Assembly (NCBI GenBank): GCA_023055505.1
Contig: JALIRH010000006.1
Coordinates: 26,013,105-26,077,104, forward strand
Reading direction: 5' to 3'
DNA length: 64,000 nt
DNA from: Callipepla californica brunnescens
Lineage: Eukaryota > Chordata > Aves > Galliformes > Odontophoridae
The notes below the pieces were generated by a model. It did no database searches. It worked only from the letters and a program-made list of their open reading frames with translations, and was not told the origin of the DNA. The translations under genes and the position numbers were made by a program. Below, one piece after another: positions 48,024 through 59,332 of this stretch (position 1 is its first letter; every line of letters starts with the position of its first letter).

Positions 48024-51000
48024 CTTTCAGAGCTTTGTGAATAACTGTCTACAACCTGTCTCTGAGAACGTGCCCTCTCTAAGATGCTGGCAGCTCCCGT
48101 TGCCAGCCCGTGGTGGCCAATGCAACTGCCTGCTGTTGTTGGAACAGCTCTGGAATCAGAGGTGGAGGAAGCTGCACGAGCTACGCACAGTACACTGTGC
48201 AGTAACATAGGTTGCAAGTCCATGCAAAATAGAGATAGTATTAAAAAATTGCAGTGTGGTCAGCTTTGGTTTTTGCTGAGATTAACTTCACTGTAAAAAT
48301 AGTGGTACCTTTTTTTTTTCATTGTGGTCTGGTTTAGTTATACTGTGGAATTAAAAACTTATTTTAGAAAAATAAAATAAAAAGTCCTTTGTTCTCCCTT
48401 GAACCTTTCTGGTGTGTACATTTAATATCCTTCTGACAGAGGGTTTAATGGTACAGGAAATACCTGGTATTTTACAGTCAAAAATCATGTGTAAATTGCA
48501 TATGCATTTCTGTGCATGCATATCTGCAGATAGGCTTTTCAGTCCTTCCTGGGCTTGCAGTATCCATAGTTTTGACAGCTGCAGAGCTTTAGTAGGAGCT
48601 TACAGTCATTATAAATCGTGCATTGTTTTCTTGTTCAATATTAATGTCCTTAGATGGCGGTGACAATATTTACACTACTTAATACGTTTGGCTGCACAGC
48701 ATACAGAGATGAGCTGTCTGGGTCATCTATAGATTCCATTGGGGAAAGAAAGGATTTTCTTATGGAGCAGTTGGATGTATGCACTAGGACATGCGAGGAG
48801 AATGCTATTTCTGTAGTAAGTCAGCCTGTTGTCTAGCACCTTCTTCTCCTTCCTGCCAGTCAAGCAAGATCTGTAAAGATGCTTTCTGCAGTCCTGCAGA
48901 GAGATGGGAGGTGAGCAAGGTCTCTTTAATTAGTGCACATGATGTTTTATTCATCCATCCATCCATGTTGTGCAGTGACTTTGCCACAAGAACTGCACAA
49001 AGATTTTTCTTAACTGTAGGCGGTTGTTCACTTATTAATGTAAACATCATGTGCCTGGGATGTGTGAGCCCTAAAAATAAACCTGTGGAGTTAAAAATAG
49101 AACTCTGGGAGTACTGAGATGCTGCTTAATCAGAACCAGCTGCAAGCTGTCTAGAAAATGTAAGTTATATGAGCCAGATGGCTTTTGCCCTTTTTGCTTT
49201 AGACAGCATGTAATTTGGGTAACTACAGCTACAGTAATGTATTTTCCCAGTCAAACTGTTTGATAAACATATTTGTTTCAAACAGACACTTCCAATTAGA
49301 GAACCAGTAAAATGCTAATTTATTTTAATATTTCTGCAGACGGGTAAGCCAAAGGAAGGTTACATAACGCTGCGTTCATGCACAATAACTGCTTGTGGCT
49401 GTATTTGGTAGGGACTAGATTATGGCTATGCATCTTTGTACAACAACTCTTTTACTCTGGGAACAGTCCTACTGAAATCAGTGTGAGAATGGCTAAAATG
49501 AAGTTGGTGATTGATGGGACTTGTGTGGAGTAAGTTTGTAGGAGTAAAGTACTACACAAAACGTTAAGTGTATCATAATGATACATGGTCCTGCTTCTGG
49601 GGATCTGTCATCAGACAAGTTCCTTGTCTAGGAAGTGAGAAACTGAAGCTCAAGTCTATTTTATCTGATGTAGAACAATGTGGGAGAGGGAACTCTGCTT
49701 TGCATGAATGGGCTTGAATGTCTCTATCTCACTGTGCAGTATATCTTTAGCATCTTTACTCTATTTAAAAGGTCTACAAGTCTACTTCTGGGGGAGCACC
49801 ATGTGAAATGAACCGAGCCTCCAGATATTTCTATCTGTGTGAGCCTAAGTTGCTCTTTAGTGCAGCACTTATCAGGCAAGGCTAGTGTTCACATGAAAAC
49901 CTGGGTGAAGGAAGTGGAATGTATGTTGAGAGGCAGCCTCTTTTATTAACTGTTGTAACAAAGCTAACCTATACAATCCTAAAAAGCTGTGATCAAGTTT
50001 TTTAGCAGATGAAAACAGAAAATCAAAAAACACAGAAGATCCAGAAATGGAATTTTGGTATAGACATGCCTCTCTAAACAAGCATTGGTTAAGGTGCTTC
50101 CTTCACTGGAAACTGATAGAAATCACATACAGCTGACATGAAGTAGCTATATTGAGTGATAAAATGTCTTCTTATTTGTCTCCCACTGATGGTTGAGTGG
50201 GAATCTTTTTTTTTTTCCTAAATATTTATATTTAAATATATCTGCAATGCAAAGCTGTCTGGAATTGTTAGTGTGGCTTCCTCTCCTTGCCATTTAATTC
50301 TGTTGCACCTGTCATACTTGTGAGTCATGAGGTTATTTTTTTTTGTTTGTTTTTAACTGTGGGAAATAGATTTATCAGTCTTTTTCCTGTCATTTTTTAT
50401 ACTAAATGATGTCAGGCAGAATTTTAGGTATTTCAGCATGAAAATAACTTTCAAAAATGCTTTTAAAATTTGCTGATTTAGATGTATTTACTTCTTTTAA
50501 TTACACTTACTTGGTCTATTTGATCGTTGACTGCAACAACTAGTGATTGAAGAACTTGAAAATCTATCTGGGCCTGTGCATGATTGCAAGTTCAATTTTC
50601 AAGTGGATCTTAAAATAGTAACACTTATACTCAGGTTCTAAGATGTTTTTGGTTGAAATCAAATTACAGGAATTTACTAGTTTTTGACAGGAGAAGTGAT
50701 AAAGCTGTGCAGATGAATTTTTAAGTAGCTGTATACATGACATGCAGTCTTAAAATGATGAATGTCTGGATTTAGATCATCCCAGCTGTAGAAAAAAACC
50801 CTCTGTGATAATTTGATTGCTCCAGGCTTCCTCACTTAAATACTTTGCCTGTGACCTAGAAATGGTTCCCAGTCTTATTTACCATAGGATAAATATGACC
50901 GACTCCTGAATGGGGGAACAAGGAAGGGGAAATGAGATCCCTTGAGCTCTTAGGTTTAGATTTCAGCATTTCCTTTATTAAGAATCTGCTAGAACAGTAA

Positions 51001-53950
51001 AGTTATGTGTTGCATATCTAGTACTGTCTCCCAGTTGAGAGCAAATAATTGACTTTTGTTTTGGTGACTGTAACATTTTTAAGGTTCAACTTTCTTTTCA
51101 AGTGCCACATATAAAAGGCATTCCAACACAAATTTTACTTGCTGTTCTTTAGCATACTTGTCTTTTGTGCTGAAAAAAAAAAAAAAAAGAATTTCTTTAA
51201 GAATTTGATTTAACTTGGTGTTACACGGATTCTTAGCTTTTACCGTTAACTTTTTGTGTAAATCCATGTCTAACGTGGACCACACCGAGATGAAGGCTGA
51301 GATATACTCCACTGAAAGTCATGCTAGGAGAAGCGGCTGTTTTCCCACATTTCTCTTCTGTTCAGGGCTTGTTTCTCCTTGCTGGAGATCCCTCGGTATT
51401 GTAGCACCCAGCGTACCTTTGCTGGATGCACTTTAGACTATTATGGCAATTGAATCATACCAGTAGTTCAAGCATTAGACTATGTACTAGTTCAAATATT
51501 TACTCATGTGGTACAACTTGGCTGAAGAATGGCATGATGTGCCTTTTGGGGATGAGGCTTGGGAAAAGGCCCTCATGGTACATAAGTGAGCACAATAGTG
51601 GGAGGCAGCATTGCCCTAGCAATGTTGTGTTTTGCAAGATTTCTTGTTAACTGAATTGAATGAATTCATTACCAAATTTAAGAAATTGTGGACTTGCTTG
51701 CTGAGAAATACTCAATAGTTTCAAGAGTTTAGTTATCTATTCAGGATTCTTCTTTGTTCCAGTAGAGAAAAGCCTCACATTTAATTCTTCAAACTCTTCA
51801 AATTCTTCTTCAGCAGAGTGTTTGTCAGCCACCTAATGTACCTTTGTATTTGGGTGAGAATTATGTTCCTCCTTCCTTCGTGCTGTGCACAGCCTGAGAA
51901 TTATTACAAGCAACCTGGGCTTGGCATTTTCTGTGAGCAATGGGTAATTTTAGATTATTTTACTACCTGCTTGAGCTCATATGCGAAACTTAAACTACAC
52001 ATATTGCTTTGTTATGTCTGGGATTGGCTTATGTCTGTATATAGATAAGGTAGTTGTACATTGAAAATAGCAAAATGATTTCACATAGTGCATTTCTTCT
52101 TTTCAGATTGTAAGAAAAAAAAGTTGTTTCAGAAAATAATTAATTTCCCTTATAAAAATAGGTATGAATGCAAAAGTTTCTGATTATTGTGACTGTTGCT
52201 AGATTTAGCTGGATATCTCCCTCTGAGATTTCTTTTAGTATTAATCTAAAAATACACCTTTGACCCTGTTTTAACACCACCACCAGAACAGAGAAATTCT
52301 TAATTTCAGACCTAATAATTTAAATGCAAATACTCCTTTCAAAAATAGAATTAAGCAGGGAAAAAAACAAAACAAAAACAACAACAACAACAAAACAACA
52401 ACATAAAAAAAAACAACCAACCCCAAACTGTGAATGCTAAGACTTTATAAATGGTTTTACTTAAGTATTGAGTGTTCTCTTAAAACTACGCAGGTCTTTC
52501 TGCGTACTGTTTCCAAGATAGTGCTTGTTTACACAAAGACACTCAGAAAATTAATCTGCAGTAACTAGAATTATAAATTGAAGTGGATTAGTTAAATTGT
52601 ATTAACTCCTTGTTCAGCTTGCATTCAAAATTACAGTTGCCATAATTTAATTTATATTAATTTATTTTGGATGTGAACTACGCTGCATGGAATTAATTTA
52701 ATCTTGAATGAATATCCATAATAGAGTTTAGCTGGTCTGACCACCCTTCTTTGAAAGGAAGTCTGGATTATTTTAACATATTTAGATGTTCCTCAGAAAG
52801 TCTTGTTAATTTAGGATGAAATTTTAAAAAACATTGCTGTACACTGGTTGTTTTTTTTCCCCACTTTAAACTCATAATGTTGCACTAAGCATAAGCATTT
52901 ATTTATCCAAGTTTGGGTCTTATTGTGTAAGGAAATCCACAATAACATCATACTGAAACCAGTAAAATTACTTTATGTAATACTTTGAGTATGGAATTGT
53001 CCCAAGTCACTGGAATTGGTTATTTGTAATTCATAATCTGAATAAATTGTTGGGCAGTCAGTAAGTACAGTCAAAAGCTGCTGAGATTTATGTTTTTTTG
53101 AGGGGAAGTCAAGCCAAAGTGTTCAGAAAAAAGCATTCTCACTGTCCTAAGAGTCATAGCTCAACTCTGGGAATATCTGGGCTTGTCTGAGGTGCCTGTT
53201 TCACTGGGAATTTGTATGGTCCAGCTACTACTTCTCCATTTCTCAGGGAGAACTTTGTTTGAATTAGACACTCCTCCTCTACTTGCTTTTATTGAACATG
53301 ATTTTCCAAATTCTTTAGAGCTGTTTACAGTTTCTTTGGAATTGTGTCTTTGTGAAGTACACTGGAACCACGATTCGTTACGGTTACTCAAGTTGTTTAT
53401 GCCATGCATGTGTTGAAAGGTGTAGGTATTGTGGGTGTTCCATGTTACTACTTCTTTTGTTAGCAGATGTGGTAGAAGAAGGTCTAGAAGTTTATCCCTG
53501 TTGGAAGTTGTTCTTGCTGTTCTAGTATGTACATTTCTGATTAGTTATGTTTGAAACTAATTTTGAGAAATGTGCAGTTTTTGTTTGGTCATTTTGAGTC
53601 TTTAAAATTACAAGAAGTCAAAAGAAATGAGTGCATTCCATTCCTTTATGTCTGAGAATCTAGGATTTATGACAGTAAGAGAAATCAAAGAAGAAAGGAT
53701 CGTCTCTTTCCTGATCTTTTCTAACACATGCTAATTTAATTTTTGAAAATTGTTGTTTCTTTTGCCTGATTTGGAGATAATTTGACCCTTGTCATGTTCT
53801 TTTGATAGCTATATCCTTACAAATCTCTTTTCTAAGTTGCCACACTCTCTTAGTTCCCCTCACTTCATAATGACTACATTCAAGTCTTATCCAAATCTTC
53901 TGTGTTTTGTACATGTGTTTTGTACACGTTGCAGTGGAATTGCCAGGTCA
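48024..53950. other. Intron 2, mostly unique sequence, no gene seen
   Basis: Small tracts: (ATCC)n at 48954-48967, an A run of about 16 at 51173-51188, and a CAA-rich tract at 52363-52417. A purine/pyrimidine-alternating stretch with TGCATATGCA and TGCATGCATA lies near 48497-48525. No gene recognised. Confidence 0.5.
52363..52417 (+). repeat. CAA/CAAAA-rich microsatellite
   Basis: An A-rich run containing repeated CAAAA and (CAA)n units, followed by an A9 run. Ordinary simple repeat. Confidence 0.85.
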
Positions 53951-53959
53951 CAGACAATG

Positions 53960-54065
53960 GTTGAGTACCAGGTGAGAAGGTGTCTAATCCAGGGAACTCA
54001 GGTACAAGCAATGCACCTGAGTGACCAGAAGGGGTGGAGCCTGGATACTGGTCATTGGTATGGAT
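53960..54065. repeat. Possible unclassified interspersed repeat
   Basis: The segment GTGTCTAATCCAGGGAACTC to GGGGTGGAGCCTGGATACTG is GC-richer than its flanks. It contains an 8-bp inverted repeat, ACTCAGGT (53996-54003) and ACCTGAGT (54015-54022). The style is like an old interspersed repeat, but I cannot assign it to a family. Confidence 0.2.
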
Positions 54066-56130
54066 GAGTAAGTTGCCATTGCCTTCTTTGCGTTATAATC
54101 CTTAATAAGTTAAAGTAACTTTGCTGCAAATGGCTTTATGGGACTTGAGTTTCCATATCTTTTGCATCTTACATATTTCTATTTTAACATACTGGAGAAT
54201 TTACACTTTCTGCATTTAAATTGTTAAATACTTCTTATACATGCATTCAGAACATCTCCTGGGTGCTTGAAGAAATATAATTACTTATTATGTTCTTTGA
54301 GTTTATTGAGTAATAATATTCCTAATTAATATTATAGAAGATACTTTTGAAAAAGAAATAAAAATTAAAAAAAAAAGCAAGACTTGCACAAGGTAACAGC
54401 AGTCATCAGGGTTATATGTCAGCGGACAGAGTATGACTGCACAAAAATTACTTCTCTTGTAACTGGAAAACAAAATCTAGCTTGAAATGTATAAAATGTT
54501 CACTTAAAGTTATTCACGTTTTACCAATAAGTGTTGTTATTCAAACTCTTATTTCCTTTCATTTTAAAGAGTTATCTTTTTAGTATCTACTGAATTTTGT
54601 CATTGACATGTTTCTGCATTATTTGATTGTGAACTGTGAGAAAATTTCCTTAATGAGAAACATTAATGCCTAAATTATTTTCTCTAAATTTCATTTTCTT
54701 TTGAAATATATGAAATCAATGTGAAAAAAAAAATGACATAAGAGAGGCAGTGTGACATAGGAGTGGCCTATATTTTAGACAGTTAACTATATCAAAGTTC
54801 TCATCCTAAGAATGGTTTCTTTTAATAATAAGTCAAACCTGAAGTAAACTAAGAGAGCTTGAAGTGTTTTATAAGAATCCAGAAGTTTTTCTGAGTTTTT
54901 GGAATTTTAAAGATCGGACAAAGCTGGATAAGTTGACCAGGAATCAGCTATAGGAAAGTTGGATGATATATTATATTAAATGCCTGGTTTCAAGTTAGAA
55001 CAGTGATAAAAATTATTCTTGTAGTTTCATTTTCTGATAATTTAAATGCATGAGATGACTTATCTCTTGAAGTATTTTGCATTATGATGATGAACAAACA
55101 AATGTTTCAGATGTCAGTCATCAGGTTTTCAGTTAGCATGAATAAGCCTAGCAATGGGCTTTGCCTGTGGACTGGTGCAGCTTCAGCTCAGTGAAGAAGT
55201 GACTCTATGAAGCACAGAAAAGTTTTTTTTTTATGTTGCACAAGTCACCAGAGACTGCAAGGAAGAGCAGAATAGAGGGCACCTAGCTAAAAAAAAGGTG
55301 CACTCAGGAACAACAATGACAAAAAAAAAAATGACATCACCTTAATAAAGGCTTAAACCTTTTTCAGGATTTCAGCGGTCCTGTGGATGAGGGGACTTTG
55401 GACAGCATGATCTCTGGCTTCTAAGGATTTTTGCTGAGAAAAATAGCAGTGAAGATTTTTAAGAAAGTCTGGCCTAAATCAGTATATGAGGGAAAATTAT
55501 TTGCTTGTGAGATGGGTAGGATTAGAAACTGTATGAAAGTCAGAAACAGGCAGAAATAAATGATTGGGTGTGGTAAATATGGGAGAGTCCTTCAAGAGTC
55601 TCTACTGGGACTTCTGTTGGGCAGTTTCAAGAAAAGAATGAGCTGTAACATGGGAAAGTTTGCTGGTAATATGAGCCTGCTTAATAATTACGGATGAGTG
55701 TCAGCTGTGAAAAAGTTTACAAAGAGTTAGAGTATCATCTGTGTCCTATTTGTATTTTTCCCTAGACATCTGCTTATGAATATTATCTTAGATATCATCT
55801 ATTGATCAACTGTTGCTGTTACATGTTATTTTTGTTGATTTCTAACTCTCCATTAGCATCTAATATGAAAAAAGTACTATTCTTCTAGCCAATAATATTA
55901 AAGCAGAAAATACATCTTCAGTAGACATAGCTTTATTCTTCAGTTTGTGACTTTTATTATGCTTCTCCAAATATGGAACCCGCTAGCTTCTGAATGTGAG
56001 TAGCTTGGTAGGGGGCAGCACAGGATGCTGAAGTTTGTGTGGCTGCAGGGGGCTTAATGATAATGATTAAGTGATTATGACCCAGCTGGATTGTGGGGTG
56101 AGGCAGTAATCAGGCTCTCAAGCAGATAAA
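54066..56130. other. Intron 2, AT-rich, no gene seen
   Basis: AT-rich sequence with short A runs (for example 54368, 54725, 55321). Nothing recognised. Confidence 0.5.
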
Positions 56131-56137
56131 GTGCGTG

Positions 56138-56196
56138 TGGGGAGGGGGGGGGAGAAGAGGGGGATAGGGGTAGGTAGGTAGGTAGGTAGGTAGGTG
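56138..56196 (+). repeat. G-rich tract followed by (TAGG)n microsatellite
   Basis: From 56138 the sequence has G runs of 4, 9, 5 and 4 within about 33 bases. It then continues as TAGG units repeated about six times to 56196. The plus strand is strongly quadruplex-prone and the TAGG run is likely length-polymorphic. Confidence 0.88.
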
Positions 56197-56464
56197 GAAA
56201 TAGAGTTGCTCTTGGCAAGTAAGAGGATTTCTGATGACTAAAACAGCATGCCAGTTAAATGTTTTGCTTTTGTTCCGCTAGTTTATGTAAGCCAGGTAAT
56301 TTAGTTCACAGTAGCATGTGGAATGCGGTGGGACGTGGAAAAAGTGAAAACCAAAGGGCCATACATTTTGAGGCTTCTGGGTGAGCATGCCCAGCTTTCT
56401 CCTCAGCATTTGTGTATCAGCCTTAGGATCTGTGAAGCAAGGGGGCTTAGAACATAGATAATGT

Positions 56465-56957
56465 TGAGAGGGCAGTACAAATGAAGTCTGCACTGCTGAG
56501 ACCTCACCCAGAGTACTGTGTTCAGATATAGAGTCCTCAGTACAGGTGAAATGTGGGCCTGTTGAAGCACATCCAAAGGAGGTCCACAAAGAATGGTCCA
56601 AGAGATGGAACTTCACTGTGAGGACAGGCTGAGAGAGCTGGGGCTGTTCAGCCTGGAGAAGAGAAGGCTCTGGGAGATGGGACAGTGGCTTTTCTGTGTT
56701 TAAGGAGGGCCTATAAGAAGGAAGAGGACAGACTCTTTATTATGGTCAGTTGTGATAGGCCAAGGGGCAGTGGTTTCAAGATAAGAGGGGAGATTTAGAT
56801 TGGATGTAAGGAGGCAATTTTTGCAATAAAGGTGGTGAAGCACTGGAATGGGTTGCCCAGGGAGAAAGTGAATCCCCATCCTTGGTCAGGTCAGGCTGGA
56901 GGGGGCTCTGAGCAACTTGATGACCCTTCCAAGTCAAAAGATTCTATGATTCCAGGA
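56465..56957 (+). mobile_element. CR1 LINE 3' portion, sense, about 490 bases
   Basis: The plus strand reads GCACATCCAAAGGAGGTCCA, GGACAGGCTGAGAGAGCTGG, GGCTGTTCAGCCTGGAGAAG, AGGGGAGATTTAGATTGGAT and GCACTGGAATGGGTTGCCCA. It ends GATTCTATGATTCC with the typical terminal repeat. It includes the carboxyl-terminal part of ORF2 and its 3' UTR. An internal deletion removes the usual sequence just before the tail (GAGCAACTTGATGACCCTTC). Frames are broken by stops and indels, so it is inactive. Confidence 0.93.
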
Positions 56958-59054
56958 ACTCATTTGGGCTCTGAAGGCTTAACTTGTGATCATGAACAGT
57001 TTAGGATAATATTTTCTTGGGTAATAATTATTATCTCTGAGGACTATAAGGAAAATAGATTATTAAAAACACTGAAATTAAATAGTGTGAAGTCTTCATG
57101 AATTATTTATTGATGTTGTCTAGAATTTGCCCTAAACAGTAGAGCTCCACTGGACTGGAGCTGTGCAACCAGTATCTGAGGCAATCACTGTGTGATGAAG
57201 CAACCAGTTTTCAGAATTCTTGTATCCAAAGCATCTGATTTTGCAACTTTAAGGAGTTGTTAAAAGCAATACATTACCTCCCAGTATATCCACAAACAAA
57301 GAAATACTTCTTGCTTTTTTTAATGACCGCTGATTCAAAACATGTAGATCGATCAAGTCATAGATTAAGTGGCATGCTTGAAGATAAATTTACAGAGGGA
57401 TATAGACTAAAGTTATTGAGTTTAGTGAGCTCTTTTTAGATTGAACATCATAAAATCAGAAGCCAATAAATTACTTGGGTCAATATATAGAATATGTTGT
57501 TTTTTCTTTTTTATTTTTTTTTAGATGAGAAGCTATTCACATAACTGTATTATAAATTTCTTGTTCTATAAACTGTATTAGAACAAGAAATTCTAATAGC
57601 AATTAGACTTTATTAGTATTGGGCTGACCACATATGAACAGTGTGATTGAACAAATGAGATATTTTGCTTTAGGATGTATTACTTGATATGATTGAGCTC
57701 CACAAAATGTTTTCTATGATAGACAAGAAAGCATATAGTTGATAGGAAATGTGAACATCTAGAATTTAAAATAAATATGATACAGTAGCTAGTTGAGTCA
57801 TGCTAAGTACTTATTTTATATTTGTACAAATTAAAATCCATTGCAACGATCCAAATGGAAAGTAGACAGGCAAGGTATATATTTTTTAATCCTGTAGAGG
57901 AAAAAAAAAAAAAGAGACAATGAGTCTCTTGTTTACATTAACATTATCTCACAGATCGCTACAAGATGTTATGCAGTCTTTGAATTTACTTAAAACATTA
58001 GAAATTTAAATGTGTGGTGGAATCAGTGATTTGGAAATATTCTTATCTAACAAAATAGCTTACAAATCTCATGTTTTGGATCTTAGGCATTCTTTTTCAT
58101 GTCCTCTTTAATGATAAAATCCTACAGCTTGAGCGACTATTGTTTTTCATTCAAAAATATTTACAATAGCAAAAACAAACAAAAAAACCCACAAGTCATT
58201 AATTACTAGGAGATAAAATGTGATACTATTCCAGTTTGAAAGACTTCTAATGAAAAACATGCAAGACTTTCTCCTTTTTTCATCTCTGCTATCCCATAAG
58301 TTGACTGGGGACTGATAAACAACTGGTTTTGCTGCGCTCACTCATAGCAAATTTAGTCTTTGTGAAAAAGTCTTGGAGCATGCTTTATTAGGTACTCCTT
58401 TCTGTCAGTGAAGTAACATGGAAAGTAGCCAAAAAGCCTCTGAATTTATCTGAAGTAACACTTGCAGCTTTGTGGAAGTATGCAGCTGAGTAATAGAACA
58501 AAAATAGCAAGTTATTTTGAGGAAGAGCATATGTACTGTAACAATGAAAAATTGGTATACAGATAAAAGAAATTACAGATCTAAATATAAATTTAAGATG
58601 TGAAAGATCTGCGGTTTACTGCCATGCAGTCTTATGTAGATGCAGCCATTAAAAGTTGTATAATGCTCATTCTTCTATCATAGTTATTTCAAGAAGCAGC
58701 ATATCTGATCAGCTGATGATCTGCCTTAAAGATGTACATATTATAGTATGGTTAATAGGCACTTCTTTTACATTAGATTGCACACTGATGTGCAGGGTAC
58801 CATACAGCATTAAGTGCATTACCTCTTCTTAGAGGAAAGATGGATTGTAGAACTGTACAATTTGCTTACTATTAAAAAGACAGTGACAACCAAATACAGA
58901 TATCTCCTGTTAGACATAAAAATGAAGAAAACATTGGAACACTTCTCAGGTTACTTGAGATAGCATTTAGGTGTGTGCTCAGACAGAGGAAAACAATTCC
59001 AGTACAAACACTTCTAAAATGCAATTCCAAATTTTCAGTGCTTCAAAGACTTGT
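56958..59054. other. Intron 2, AT-rich, no gene seen
   Basis: Contains the 14-bp inverted repeat at 57555-57592 and an A13 run near 57900. No gene recognised. Confidence 0.5.
57555..57592. repeat. 14-bp perfect inverted repeat, 10-base loop
   Basis: AATTTCTTGTTCTA (57555-57568), loop TAAACTGTAT, TAGAACAAGAAATT (57579-57592). AACTGTATTA also occurs as a direct repeat at 57543 and 57571, overlapping the structure. This is the longest perfect stem noticed in the window. Confidence 0.9.
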
Positions 59055-59332
59055 GGGTCACCAAGGTTGGAAGAGACCTCCAATATCATCTTGTCCAAAC
59101 ATCCATCAACTACCAGTGTTTCCCCCCTAAACCATGTCCTGTAGTACATCTGAACATGTCTTGAATGCCTCTGGGGGTGGTGACTCAACCACCTCTCTGG
59201 GCAGCCCATTCCAGCTCCTGAATGCTCTTTTTGGGGAGAAATTTTTCCTAATATCCAACCTGAACCTCCCCAGCACTACTTGAGGCCCTTCCCACTAGTC
59301 CTAGTGCTAGTTATGTGAGAGAAGAGGCTGTT
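59055..59332 (-). mobile_element. CR1 LINE 3' fragment, antisense
   Basis: Antisense CR1: AAGGTTGGAAGAGACCTCCA, CTAAACCATGTCCTGTAGTA, CTCAACCACCTCTCTGGGCA, GCCCATTCCAGCTCCTGAAT, CCTAATATCCAACCTGAACC and GAGAGAAGAGGCTG in family order. About 280 bases remain and similarity to the family is good, so it is younger than the copies at 6385 and 31955. Confidence 0.92.
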
